In this document: positions 1 through 8,524 of the stretch, piece by piece
Layout: every line of letters starts with the position of its first letter
Position numbering within the stretch: position 1 is the stretch's first letter
Assembly (NCBI RefSeq): GCF_020786625.1
Contig: NZ_JAJGRC010000002.1
Span: 186,001-250,000, forward strand
DNA length: 64,000 nucleotides
Source of the DNA: Salinicoccus sp. RF5
Lineage (GTDB): Bacteria; Bacillota; Bacilli; Staphylococcales; Salinicoccaceae
Direction: 5' to 3'
Notes under the pieces: model-generated
What the model saw: the letters and a program-made list of their open reading frames with translations, nothing else
What the model was told of the DNA's origin: nothing
Databases searched by the model: none
Translations under genes and position numbers: made by a program

Positions 1-2
1 AC

Positions 3-590
3 AATGCCTATGTCATAGACCTCACCATCAAAGATATCGATTTTAGGATCAGAAGGGAGCTCACCGTGCCGGCCGGCATCAATTTTTTCGAACTGCATCT
101 CGTCATCCAGAAGGCGATGGGCTGGCAGCGCAAGCATGATACCGCGTTCAGGACAGGGGACATCACGATATTCGAAACGATGCACCAGCTGAAGGAAGCG
201 GAGCAGGAAGGCAGGCAGATGGCGGCAAGTTTCACTCAGATCGATGCGGTATTCGACCAGTTCAACCCGCTTGAATATGTATACGGGGACTCCTATCGTG
301 TGGCGGTTGATCTACAGGATACGGCGAACATCCACCGGGCCATTCCAATGATACGGAATTATGAAGGCCCGGCGCCGATCGAAAATATCGGGGGTGCCGC
401 ACGGCTGCCCGGGATACTTGAGATTCTTGAGAATCCGAAGCACCCTGATTATGCAGCAACATATGAGAAGGTGAGGGCCACAAACTATCGGGAGCGTTAT
501 CCCATCACGGCCATCAACCATCAGATCGAGAAGCTGTTTGCCAAATCCCATCCGCTGACGGAGTTCAACGCGAATGGGATGGATATATAA
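3..590 (+). CDS. pRiA4b ORF-3-like protein (5' partial)
   Basis: The frame is open from the first bases of the window, so the gene begins upstream and the GTG at 66 is internal. The visible part reads as the plasmid pRiA4b ORF-3 family: an opening strand (VIDLTIKDIDFRIRREL), then VPAGINFFELHLVIQKAMGW, which matches the family's 'L.VP....L..LH..IQ.AMGW' core, and a C-terminal part with a DYAATYEK stretch. The family has no established biochemical role, so none is assigned. It lies 25 nt before the MOSC gene on the same strand and the two may be cotranscribed. Family membership is fairly secure; function is unknown. Confidence 0.75.
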   Translation, partial: NAYVIDLTIKDIDFRIRRELTVPAGINFFELHLVIQKAMGWQRKHDTAFRTGDITIFETMHQLKEAEQEGRQMAASFTQIDAVFDQFNPLEYVYGDSYRVAVDLQDTANIHRAIPMIRNYEGPAPIENIGGAARLPGILEILENPKHPDYAATYEKVRATNYRERYPITAINHQIEKLFAKSHPLTEFNANGMDI

Positions 591-615
591 TTTCATTTAT
601 CAGAGGGGGAGTCAG

Positions 616-1320
616 ATGGAACATCGGAAAATTCACAGGCTGTTCACTGGGAAAGTCAAAAAGGCGGGCCACAGCGATGCGGAGAACAAGATGGATCAGG
701 AATGGGAGAGCGGCATATTCAAGGAACCCACGGAAGGCCCGGTATATCTAACCAAAACGGGCTTTGAAGGGGATGAGGTCGCTGACAAGAAGAATCATGG
801 GGGCCCCGAAAAGGCGGTCTTCGTCTACCCGGTCAGACATTATGAAGAATGGAAACGCGAACTTAATGCAGATATCCCCGTTGGCGGTAATGGGGAAAAC
901 TTTGCGGTTTCAGGCATGGATGAATCGAATGTGTGCATTGGCGATACATTCAAGGTTGGAGAAGCAATCGTTCAGGTTTCGCAGCCGAGACGGCCATGCT
1001 GGAAGCCTGCCCGGCGCCACAAGGTCATCGATCTTGCCCTCAGAATCCAGAAGACAGGACGTACAGGGTGGTACTTCAGGGTGCTCAAGGAGGGTCGTGT
1101 CGAGGCGGGGGATACATTCGAAAGGATGGAACACCCGTGCCCGGGGTGGACGATCGAGGCATGCAATGAAGTGATGTACAATCAGACCAGCAACATCGGT
1201 CTTGCGGAGAGCTTATGCGCATGTGAATATCTCGCCGACAACTGGAAAAAGACGCTCAACAAGCGTCTGCAGGGCAGTGAGGGCAGCAGTGAACCGCGCG
1301 TTTTCGGCCCGAACAGGTGA
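616..1320 (+). CDS. MOSC domain protein, YiiM-like
   Basis: 234 aa from ATG 616, chosen because GAGGGGG at 603-609 sits 6 nt upstream; an in-frame ATG at 574 would overlap the previous gene and has no ribosome site. MOSC domains bind molybdenum cofactor or carry sulfur through a conserved Cys. Here the motif is PRRPCWKPARR (Cys about 128), after GFEGDEVADKKNHGGPEKA. The C-terminal 60 residues (CNEVMYNQTSNIGLAESL..) fit the three-alpha domain of YiiM proteins, which help detoxify N-hydroxylated bases and amines. No molybdoenzyme partner is visible nearby. The gene ends in its own terminator. Confidence 0.85.
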   Translation: MEHRKIHRLFTGKVKKAGHSDAENKMDQEWESGIFKEPTEGPVYLTKTGFEGDEVADKKNHGGPEKAVFVYPVRHYEEWKRELNADIPVGGNGENFAVSGMDESNVCIGDTFKVGEAIVQVSQPRRPCWKPARRHKVIDLALRIQKTGRTGWYFRVLKEGRVEAGDTFERMEHPCPGWTIEACNEVMYNQTSNIGLAESLCACEYLADNWKKTLNKRLQGSEGSSEPRVFGPNR

Positions 1321-1329
1321 CGTAGTGAG

Positions 1330-1364
1330 AAGGGAGCATACCATCATGGCATTGCTCCCTTTTC
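1330..1364 (+). terminator. Rho-independent terminator after MOSC gene
   Basis: Stem AAGGGAGCA (1330-1338) pairs with TGCTCCCTT (1353-1361) around a 14-nt loop, followed by TTTCCC. It lies 10 nt after the MOSC stop codon. Confidence 0.75.
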
Positions 1365-1607
1365 CCAGTTTTTGCAGAAGTGGATAGTATTTATTCCAAG
1401 TTGCTTGCATCAAGCCAATGACTTGTATAAGGTCTGGAGAACCCTCAAATGCCCTCCTTTATAAAGGGCGCAATCAATTTTATGGACTGCTTTTGTAGAA
1501 GTTTATAGCTTGAAAGTTTCGGAGAGGGGCATTCGGGGAAAATCATAGACTGTCAGGCTTTAAATCGTCCTGAGAATAAGATAAAATATGTTATAAGGAG
1601 ACATTCG
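1365..1607. other. Intergenic region upstream of rocA
   Basis: No gene is seen here. It probably holds the rocA promoter: TAAAAT at 1582-1587 could be a -10 box but no good -35 lies 17 nt before it. A short leader ORF and a cre-like site follow. Confidence 0.4.
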
Positions 1608-1631
1608 ATGATTGTACTCCAGGCGCTGTAA
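1608..1631 (+). CDS. Possible 7-codon leader peptide upstream of rocA
   Basis: ATG at 1608 is preceded by TAAGGAG (1594-1600) at good spacing and runs MIVLQAL then TAA. Its stop overlaps the start of a hairpin and cre-like element, so it could be a short leader or a chance ribosome site. Supported only by the ribosome site and its position. Confidence 0.25.
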   Translation: MIVLQAL

Positions 1632-1646
1632 ATGAAAGCGCTTTTT
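1632..1646 (+). promoter_or_regulatory. Catabolite-responsive element (cre)-like site before rocA
   Basis: ATGAAAGCGCTTTTT matches WTGNAANCGNWNNCW at 14 of 15 positions. The core also forms a small stem (GCGCT 1623-1627 with AGCGC 1637-1641) followed by T residues, so it could equally be a weak attenuator. CcpA control of proline and arginine catabolism is known in Firmicutes. Confidence 0.45.
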
Positions 1647-1700
1647 TATGGTGCATTCATCACAGTATCCAATTAAGCGAAATGAAGGAGGAAGTATTCA

Positions 1701-3245
1701 ATGGTAGTACCGTATCACGCAGAACCAGCGACAGATTTCACAAAAGAAGAGAACAAGAAGGCCTTCCGGGAAGCCCTGGAACAGGCGAAGAATGATTTTG
1801 GCGTCGAACGTCCAATCATCGTCGGCGGTGAGCATATAGAGACGGAGGATAAGATCACATCCTACAACCCTTCCGATAAGGAGCAGGTCATCGGTCATGT
1901 ATCGAAGGCGACAGTCGAGCATATCGACCAGGCGATGGAAGCTGCGGAAGAGGCATTCGAGAGTTGGAGCGAATGGGATCCGAAAGAGCGTGCTGAACTA
2001 TTCATCAGAGTAGCGGCAATCATCAGACGCCGTAAGCATGAATTCTCCGCACTGATGGTGCATGAAGCGGGGAAACCATGGAATGAGGCTGATGGGGATA
2101 CAAATGAAGGCATCGACTTCATCGAATACTATGCACGCTCCATGATGGAACTTGCAGACGGCAAACCGACCCTAGACCGTGAAGGGGAGCACAACAGATA
2201 CTTCTACCAGCCGATGGGGCCGGGTGTGACGATCACACCATGGAACTTCCCATTCGCAATCATGACGGGCACAACCGTGGCACCGGTCATTGCCGGGAAC
2301 ACTGTTCTGTTGAAGCCGGCGAGAGATACGCCATTGATTGCTTACAAGTTGATGGAAGTGCTTGAAGAAGCGGGACTGCCAAAAGGCGTCGTCAACTTCG
2401 TTCCAGGTGATGCGAGTGTCATCGGCGACTACATGGTCGACCACCATAAGACACACTTCATTACGTTCACGGGCTCCAAAGCGACCGGCCTCCGCATCAA
2501 CGAGCGCGCAGCTGTAGTACAGGAAGGGCAGGATTTCCTGAAACGCGTCATCACGGAAATGGGCGGTAAGGATACGATCATCGTCGATAAGGATGCGGAT
2601 CTGGACCTTGCGGCAGATGCGATCGTCAATTCCGCATTCGGATTCTCCGGCCAGAAATGTTCTGCGGGATCCCGTGCGGTCATCCACAAGGATGTCTACG
2701 ATGAAGTGCTCAAGAAATCTATTGAACTGACTGAGGAACTGACAGTCGGCAACCCGGTGGACGAAACCTACATGGGGCCGGTAATCAGCAAGAAGCAGTT
2801 CGATACGATCAGTGAATATATCGAAATCGGAAAAGAAGAGGGCGTATTGAAAATTGGAGGAGAAGTGGACGACTCCAAAGGCTACTTTATCCAGCCGACG
2901 ATCTTTGCAGACTTGGATCCGAAAGCCCGCATCATGCAGGAAGAAATCTTCGGACCGGTCGTGGCATTTGCGAAGGCAGAAGACTTCGATGAGATGCTGA
3001 AGATCGCCAACAACACCGAGTATGGACTGACGGGTGCCGTCATTACGAACACACGTGAACACTGGCATATCGCGTGCCGCAAGTTCAATGTCGGCAACCT
3101 TTACCTGAACCGCGGATGTACGGCAGCTGTAGTGGGTTACCACCCATTCGGCGGCTTCAAGATGTCCGGTACAGACCAGAAGACCGGCAGCCCGGACTAC
3201 CTTCTGAACTTCCTCGAGCAGAAGGTCGTATCAGAAATGTTCTAG
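1701..3245 (+). CDS. rocA: 1-pyrroline-5-carboxylate dehydrogenase
   Basis: 514 aa from ATG 1701, with AAGGAGG at 1685-1691. It oxidises glutamate semialdehyde/pyrroline-5-carboxylate to glutamate with NAD+, the last step of proline and arginine breakdown. The ALDH fold is complete: [10 protein letters not shown] cofactor region (about 178-187), catalytic Glu286 in ITEMGGKD and catalytic Cys320 in [11 protein letters not shown], with FGPVVAF and the C-terminal [13 protein letters not shown] segment. Length and the C320 context match the Gram-positive RocA subfamily. It stands alone between two terminators. A cre-like site upstream suggests catabolite control. Confidence 0.93.
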   Translation: MVVPYHAEPATDFTKEENKKAFREALEQAKNDFGVERPIIVGGEHIETEDKITSYNPSDKEQVIGHVSKATVEHIDQAMEAAEEAFESWSEWDPKERAELFIRVAAIIRRRKHEFSALMVHEAGKPWNEADGDTNEGIDFIEYYARSMMELADGKPTLDREGEHNRYFYQPMGPGVTITPWNFPFAIMTGTTVAPVIAGNTVLLKPARDTPLIAYKLMEVLEEAGLPKGVVNFVPGDASVIGDYMVDHHKTHFITFTGSKATGLRINERAAVVQEGQDFLKRVITEMGGKDTIIVDKDADLDLAADAIVNSAFGFSGQKCSAGSRAVIHKDVYDEVLKKSIELTEELTVGNPVDETYMGPVISKKQFDTISEYIEIGKEEGVLKIGGEVDDSKGYFIQPTIFADLDPKARIMQEEIFGPVVAFAKAEDFDEMLKIANNTEYGLTGAVITNTREHWHIACRKFNVGNLYLNRGCTAAVVGYHPFGGFKMSGTDQKTGSPDYLLNFLEQKVVSEMF

Positions 3246-3264
3246 AACGATAATAAACATGGAG

Positions 3265-3304
3265 AGTGGTGGAAGGCTCAAGCAGCCTCCCACCACTTTT
3301 TTAT
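3265..3304 (+). terminator. Terminator after rocA
   Basis: Strong stem AGTGGTGG..AGGCT / AGCCT..CCCACCACT (3265-3296) followed by a T run at 3297-3302, 20 nt after the rocA stop. Confidence 0.85.
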
Positions 3305-3425
3305 GCTTTACCCTCACTCTGCTATAGCTATAGGCTATGGCCAACCATGAATATTATCAGTTATACCATATCCGACTTCCCATGCTAAGATTAAATCAAC
3401 AAATACATAGAGGGAGTGGTTGACG

Positions 3426-4568
3426 ATGACAGTAATCAATAAAGTGGGAGTGCGAAAAGAAACACCTTTCAGGTTTGATAATGTAGGCAGTTTCCTGAGA
3501 CCGAAAACATTGAAAGTGGCACGGAAAGCATATCAGGAGGACAGGCTGACACAAGAAGAACTGACGCTGATTGAAGACGAAGCCATCCGTGACCTTGTGA
3601 AAAAGCAGAAGGAAATCGGCCTCAAGGCCATTACTGATGGAGAATTCCGCCGCTCCTGGTGGCACCTCGACTTCATGTGGGGACTGAACGGTGTGGAGAA
3701 GGTGGATGTTGATAATGGGTATAAGTTTGAACACGAAGAGACACGTGCAGAGTCCGCAAGACTGACAGGAAAGATCAGCGGCGAGGGTCACCCATTCGTC
3801 GAACATTTCAAGTTCATCCAGCAGTTTGCCGATGAAGAAGTGATCGCAAGACAGACGCTCCCGGCACCGGCACAGTTCTTCGCCGAACTGCAGCGTCCTG
3901 AAAATATTGAAGCGACACAAAAAGTCTATCCGGATACGGAAGCGCTCATTGCCGACATAGCATCAGCCTATCAGACGGTCATCAGCGAACTGTATGAAGC
4001 CGGCTGCCGCAGCGTCCAGCTTGATGACTGCACGTGGGGCATGCTGGTGGATGAAGGGTACTGGGACTGGGCGAGCAAAAACACCAATGAAACGGTGGAA
4101 AGTCTGAGCAGGCTTTACGTTTCCCTCAACAACGGGGCGATTGAAGGCCACCCCGAAGACCTCGCCATCACAACGCATGTATGCCGTGGCAACTACCATT
4201 CGACTTGGGCTTCCTCCGGTGCATACGACACCGTAGCTGAAATCCTTTTTGGCGATGAGAAGGTCGACGCCTATTACCTCGAATTCGATACCGAACGTTC
4301 CGGCGGTTTCGAGTCACTTGTCAATGTCAGCGACGACAAGCTCGTCGTCCTCGGCCTCTTCTCCTCCAAAGTGGGGACACTTGAGGACAAGGAGGAGATC
4401 AAGGCGCGCATAGAAGAGGCTTCCAAATATGTGCCGCTCGAACGTCTGTGCGTCAGTCCACAATGCGGATTCGCCTCTACCGAAGAGGGCAACATACTGA
4501 CTGAAGAAGAGCAGTGGAATAAATTGTGCCTCGTGCGCGAAGTTGCAGCAGAAGTCTGGGGGAAATAA
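3426..4568 (+). CDS. MetE C-terminal-domain methyltransferase, YxjG/YxjH-like
   Basis: 380 aa. ATG 3426 is preferred because AGGGAG (3411-3416) is 9 nt upstream; the TTG at 3420 would be too close. It resembles only the catalytic half of cobalamin-independent methionine synthase. The zinc and homocysteine ligands are visible in order: His and Cys in ITTHVCRGNYHS, Glu in YYLEFDTERSGG and Cys in CVSPQCGFAST. The N-terminus (RFDNVGSFLRP) is typical of B. subtilis YxjG/YxjH, thought to make methionine from homocysteine with an alternative methyl donor. The true methyl donor cannot be read from sequence. Monocistronic. Confidence 0.85.
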   Translation: MTVINKVGVRKETPFRFDNVGSFLRPKTLKVARKAYQEDRLTQEELTLIEDEAIRDLVKKQKEIGLKAITDGEFRRSWWHLDFMWGLNGVEKVDVDNGYKFEHEETRAESARLTGKISGEGHPFVEHFKFIQQFADEEVIARQTLPAPAQFFAELQRPENIEATQKVYPDTEALIADIASAYQTVISELYEAGCRSVQLDDCTWGMLVDEGYWDWASKNTNETVESLSRLYVSLNNGAIEGHPEDLAITTHVCRGNYHSTWASSGAYDTVAEILFGDEKVDAYYLEFDTERSGGFESLVNVSDDKLVVLGLFSSKVGTLEDKEEIKARIEEASKYVPLERLCVSPQCGFASTEEGNILTEEEQWNKLCLVREVAAEVWGK

Positions 4569-4570
4569 AG

Positions 4571-4606
4571 AGAAGGTGGGGATATCCCCACCTTCTTTCT
4601 GTTTTA
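4571..4606 (+). terminator. Terminator, perfect 26-bp palindrome
   Basis: AGAAGGTGGGGAT/ATCCCCACCTTCT at 4571-4596 is a perfect inverted repeat, followed by TTCTGTTTTA. It begins 2 nt after the methyltransferase stop. Two copies of TTTATCCGG follow at 4603-4620. Confidence 0.8.
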
Positions 4607-4682
4607 TCCGGTTTATCCGGTCAATTGTCACTGGTGGAAACCACGAATGACAATTAAATCATCCAACCACCCCATCTACTTC

Positions 4683-5894
4683 CTACATCATGCTGCTGAA
4701 CCAGAATCCGAGGGCGGTCCCGATATAGTTGCCGATGATATAGCCGAGTGTCCCGACGATCAGGATCGGCCCGACGAGTTTCGTCCACCCCCGGGAGATG
4801 GCCATGGCGGCGGCCGTCGTCGGCCCGCCGATATTGGCGTTGCTGGAGAGGATGATCTCTTCAAGGTCGAACTTGAACAGTTTCCCAAGCGAGAACGACA
4901 CGAGCATGTTGATGAATACGATGATGGCCGCAAACAGCAGGATGAGCGGCGCATTCTGGATGATCAACGGAATTGAAGCGGGCACCCCGATGACGACGAA
5001 GAAGATGTAGATCAGGAATGTGCCGATTTCCTGGGCGCCGTTAATGCGTTCAAAATACTTCGGTACCAATGTTACAAGCACCAAAGTCAACGTCGTCAGC
5101 ATCAGGTAGTTGTCACCGATGATCGCCCTGAGTATCGTGAGGAAGATGTTCGCATCTTCCGGAATCAGATTGCTGAAGATCTCGGCGAGCTTGAAGGATA
5201 CCGCGACGATGACGAATGAAGTACCGACCGCGAGTGCGATATCATTCAATGCTATCTCCTTGCGTTTCCAATAGGAGGCGGCCGCGGTCTTATTCACTTC
5301 ATCCCGGGATTCGACTTCATCGATGTGCGGTGTCCCGAATTTATTCCTGAAGAATCCGAATGCCGGCAGGGCGATGAGTACGAGGAAGTAGACGGCCATC
5401 AGCAGGTTGTCCGCAACGACTGCAGAGGATACCGTCTCACCAGGTACATCGAACCGTGTCGCCAAGGCGGCGAAGTTCACGCTCCCGCCCGTATATGATC
5501 CGGAGATCATCGCTGCGATATGCGGCAGCCCTGGTATCAGGTCCTTCAATAATGTAAATGAAACGATGGCGCCGGCGACGGTGCCGATTGCGCTGATCAG
5601 GAAGATGATCAGCAGCCGGCCGCTTTCATGCCATATCTTAAGTATATTCGACTGGAATAGGAGCAGCGGGATGGAGAGTGGTACGACATAGCTCCATACC
5701 GCATCATAGACCGGCGACTCGATGGGGATGACCCCGGTGTTCGCCAGGATCATCGCCCCGAGCAGGGCAATGATGGCCCCTGAGAGTTTCGATGCCCATT
5801 CGAAGCGCTGTTCCAGATAGATCGATACTGCCGCCCAGCCGACGAGGAAGGCCCACAAGAGCCATGTCTCATCAGGTGAAATCAATGTGTTCAT
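4683..5894 (-). CDS. DUF819 family membrane protein (YjcL-like permease)
   Basis: 403 aa, minus strand, ATG at 5894 with AAGGGGG upstream. About ten hydrophobic segments cover the chain. The family signature SGSYTGGSVNF near residues 133-143 and a second ANIGGPTTAAAMA motif near the C-terminus form the two symmetric half-repeats expected of DUF819 proteins, a group thought to be carriers with an unknown substrate. It follows the amidohydrolase by 31 nt and is probably cotranscribed with it, which suggests it imports the amide hydrolysed by that enzyme or exports the product. That pairing is inference from position only. Confidence 0.8.
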   Translation of the reverse strand: MNTLISPDETWLLWAFLVGWAAVSIYLEQRFEWASKLSGAIIALLGAMILANTGVIPIESPVYDAVWSYVVPLSIPLLLFQSNILKIWHESGRLLIIFLISAIGTVAGAIVSFTLLKDLIPGLPHIAAMISGSYTGGSVNFAALATRFDVPGETVSSAVVADNLLMAVYFLVLIALPAFGFFRNKFGTPHIDEVESRDEVNKTAAASYWKRKEIALNDIALAVGTSFVIVAVSFKLAEIFSNLIPEDANIFLTILRAIIGDNYLMLTTLTLVLVTLVPKYFERINGAQEIGTFLIYIFFVVIGVPASIPLIIQNAPLILLFAAIIVFINMLVSFSLGKLFKFDLEEIILSSNANIGGPTTAAAMAISRGWTKLVGPILIVGTLGYIIGNYIGTALGFWFSSMM

Positions 5895-5925
5895 GTATAA
5901 ATCCCCCTTGCTTCATCTCTTGTCC

Positions 5926-7530
5926 CTATGATTTCCTGTAGACCATCCGGCCGTTGATGAATGTGTAATGGATGAGCGCATCACTCAGAACGATATCCTC
6001 ATCCAACGGGTTTTCATCGAGTATGATGAGGTCGGCATCCTTGCCGATATCGACGGTACCGTTCTGATCCTCCGTACGGTTGAGCTTCGCCCCATTCACC
6101 GTCATCGCCTTCAATGCCTCGAAGCGTGTCAGCTTCATCTCCTCGCCGAGCACCCGTCCGCTCTTCGTCTTACGATCACACGCGATACGGATGGTATCGA
6201 GCGGTGATATCGGCGTCACCGGGCAGTCGGAGTGGAGTGTATAGAGTACGCCGAGGTCTTCCGCCCACCGTGCCGGATCCATCTTTTCCGCGCGCTCCGG
6301 TCCCAGGAACTTCTCGTAGTGCTTGTCCCCAAAGTAGTAGATGTGGTTCGTGAAGAACGAGCCGTCGATATGATGGGCCTTCATCGCCTCTATATCCGCA
6401 TATTCCCCAGTCTGGATGTGTTCTATACGCTTCACTTCATCGTAATCCGGCAAGGCATCGACTTTGCTGTAGGCTTCGATGATCGATTTGATCGCCGCAT
6501 CGCCATTGCCGTGCGTCGTGAGCGGATAACCGCGTCCGGCGAAATCCATATACAGTCCTTCGAGCTTCTCCTGCGGGATGATGATGTGGCTCCTGTCATC
6601 CACATTATGGTAGTCGCGGGTCAGTGCTGCGGTGTTGATCTGGATGGAGCCGTCCTGGAAGAATTTCGCGCTGTCGAGCGTGCACTGTCCATCGGATAGT
6701 GCCTCTATCTTTTCCTTCAATTGTGAAAATGAAAGGCCCATGAGCGCCTCTGTTTCCATCAGCAGATGGTAATCGATCATCAGCCTGAGCTTCAGATCGT
6801 TGTCCTGCTGGATGTAGGCGGTGAAGGCATCATAATCGTCCGCCCCATGGGCGAGGCCGACGCATGCTTCGGTTGCGGTCGTGATGCCCCGCTCGATATA
6901 GTCCGATTCCGCCGCCTCTAGTGCCTGGATCATCTCTTCCTTGGTCGGTTTCGGCAGGTGGGGGAGAAGCACCTCCACTGCAGGCAGCTCGAACAGGAGG
7001 CCGTTCAGCTTTCCATCCGTCCGGGCGAAATATCCGCTATCGGGATCCGGTGTATTCTCGGTGATGCCGGCGATTTCGAGGGCTCTGGAGTTCGCGACAC
7101 CCATATGGGCGGAACTGTGCCGGATATAGATCGGGTGATCTGTGGAAACGACATCGAGCTCTTCGATCGTAATATGGCGGTCCTCTTCGAGTTCTGTTTC
7201 ACTGTAGCCATGGCCGACGATCCATTCTCCGGCCGGCGTATCCGCCGCACGGGCTTTGAGCGCATCCTGTATGTCTGCGACATTCTTCACCGCTTCCGGC
7301 GTCAGGTCGACAAGCGACTTGTACAGTCCGTAGAGCAGCAGGTGGCTGTGCGTATCGATGAAGCCGGGCAGGACGAAGCGGCCTTCCGCATCTAGCACGT
7401 CCTCTTCGCCCGCGGCGATTTCCTCATCGATGTGCACGATCTTTCCGTCTTCAATCAGGATATCCCCGAAATAGGGCGTGTCGAATATCATATCGATGAT
7501 GTTTGCATTTTTAATCAATAGTGTAGTCAT
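5926..7530 (-). CDS. Amidohydrolase family protein, YtcJ-like
   Basis: 534 aa, minus strand, ATG 7530 with GGAGG 10-14 nt upstream. It has the amidohydrolase_3 layout: an N-terminal beta-sandwich with LPGFIDTHSHLLLYG (metal-binding HxH), a TIM barrel with TTHGNGDAA and HIQTGEY, the metal Asp in LHSDCPVTP, and the C-terminal GKDADLIILDENPLD strand. YtcJ-type enzymes hydrolyse exocyclic amide, carbamate or formamide bonds; the substrate here is unknown. First gene of a two-gene minus-strand unit with the DUF819 permease. Confidence 0.87.
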   Translation of the reverse strand: MTTLLIKNANIIDMIFDTPYFGDILIEDGKIVHIDEEIAAGEEDVLDAEGRFVLPGFIDTHSHLLLYGLYKSLVDLTPEAVKNVADIQDALKARAADTPAGEWIVGHGYSETELEEDRHITIEELDVVSTDHPIYIRHSSAHMGVANSRALEIAGITENTPDPDSGYFARTDGKLNGLLFELPAVEVLLPHLPKPTKEEMIQALEAAESDYIERGITTATEACVGLAHGADDYDAFTAYIQQDNDLKLRLMIDYHLLMETEALMGLSFSQLKEKIEALSDGQCTLDSAKFFQDGSIQINTAALTRDYHNVDDRSHIIIPQEKLEGLYMDFAGRGYPLTTHGNGDAAIKSIIEAYSKVDALPDYDEVKRIEHIQTGEYADIEAMKAHHIDGSFFTNHIYYFGDKHYEKFLGPERAEKMDPARWAEDLGVLYTLHSDCPVTPISPLDTIRIACDRKTKSGRVLGEEMKLTRFEALKAMTVNGAKLNRTEDQNGTVDIGKDADLIILDENPLDEDIVLSDALIHYTFINGRMVYRKS

Positions 7531-7754
7531 CGTCTATCCTCCATATAGAATATATACCAACCCACAGGCCATCAGCTCCGATTTTTAGGATGGTTAAAAT
7601 TATATAGCATATCGGATGAAATTTCTAACTTGCCTGATAATTTCATTCAGGCAGGGAAGTCAAGAGAGGGCATCATGGGTAATATGTGAGTGATGGGAAG
7701 CGGTGGAAAAGCAGTATGGGGTACAACAAATCACCATCAGAAGGGGAGAGGGAG

Positions 7755-8138
7755 ATGTTTACGAGAATCGGGGAAGTCATGCTCTATGTGAATGATTAGG
7801 AGGCGACGCGTAAATTCTGGACAGAGAAATTCGGTTTCATCGTCGCTTCGGAATCCGAGGAAGGGGCCGATATGAAGTGGATCGAGATAAAGCCGACACG
7901 AGAAGCGGAGACGAGCATCATCCTGCATGACAGGAAGCTCATCGAGAAGCTGTCGCCGGAGCTGAATTTCGGTACCCCTTCACTCATGTTCTTCACGGAT
8001 GATTTGGACCGTCTGCATGAAGAACTCTCAGAAAAAGGGGTGAAGGTCGGGGAAATTGAAACATTCTCATCCGAGCGGACATTCAACTTTGCAGATAATG
8101 AAGAGAACTATTTTGCCGTGATGGAAAACAATGAATAG
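7755..8138 (+). pseudogene. VOC/glyoxalase-fold protein interrupted by an in-frame TAG
   Basis: ATG 7755 follows GGGAGAGGGAG and opens MFTRIGEVMLYVND, a typical vicinal-oxygen-chelate start. A TAG stands at 7797-7799, then the same frame continues with EATRKFWTEKFGF and runs clean to 8138. Related proteins usually read ND-Q-E here, so a CAG-to-TAG change explains the break. The remaining frame contains both VOC half-repeats and ends FADNEENYFAVMENNE. Either the gene is inactive, the stop is suppressed, or the base is a sequencing error; an internal start at 7872 would lose the first metal-binding strand. Confidence 0.75.
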
Positions 8139-8145
8139 CACAAAA

Positions 8146-8176
8146 AAACCGCACCTTCATATGAAGGTGCGGTTTG
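8146..8176. terminator. Bidirectional terminator between VOC gene and tRNA
   Basis: AAACCGCACCTTCAT/ATGAAGGTGCGGTTT (8146-8175) is a perfect 15-bp inverted repeat, flanked by an A run on the left and T residues on the right. It can serve the VOC gene (+) and the tRNA (-). Confidence 0.85.
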
Positions 8177-8181
8177 CTTTA

Positions 8182-8254
8182 TGGAACCAAGGGGGCTCGA
8201 ACCCCTGACCTTTGCACTGCCAGTGCAACGCTCTCCCAGCTGAGCTATGGCCCC
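8182..8254 (-). tRNA. tRNA-Ala (anticodon GGC)
   Basis: The reverse complement folds as a full cloverleaf of 73 nt. The acceptor stem GGGGCCA/TGGTTCC contains the G3-U70 pair that defines alanine tRNAs. The anticodon stem is TTGCA/TGCAA with loop CTGGCAG, giving anticodon GGC. The T arm has GGTTCGAGCC-like pairing and the discriminator is A. CCA is not encoded. No integrase or flanking repeat is seen, so there is no sign that this copy is an integration site. Confidence 0.95.
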
Positions 8255-8524
8255 TGATTGCTACATTCATATTCTATACGATTCGCTTATGATATTCAAG
8301 CCCCTTTTCAACGTTTCCTTATGAATATACATCATTTGTAAGCAGTATAAATATACGGAAATGAACAATGCAAATCTTATAATTGAACAATCCAAAACTT
8401 GTGGACATATAGGAAATTAGATTGTAGTATTTTAAGTGCTCACCTGTATGGGAAATCAATACTTCTGTAAAATATTTGAAGTAACCGGCCGGTGACCAAT
8501 TAAGGGAAAGGAGTGGAAAGTGGA
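8255..8524. other. Intergenic region with a palindrome upstream of the abg-like operon
   Basis: AT-rich region without a gene. GTAACCGGCCGGTGAC at 8481-8496 is an imperfect palindrome with a perfect 10-bp core (ACCGGCCGGT, 8484-8493), about 10 nt before the ribosome site of the next gene. It could be an operator; no regulator gene is adjacent. Confidence 0.35.

Noticed and set aside
2172-3143. 323-codon open frame on the minus strand inside rocA
   Set aside because: Antisense shadow caused by biased codon use; no ribosome site and no recognisable domain.
8182-8254. tRNA-Ala as an island attachment site
   Set aside because: No integrase gene and no repeat of the tRNA 3' end seen in the window; the defence island is 20 kb away.
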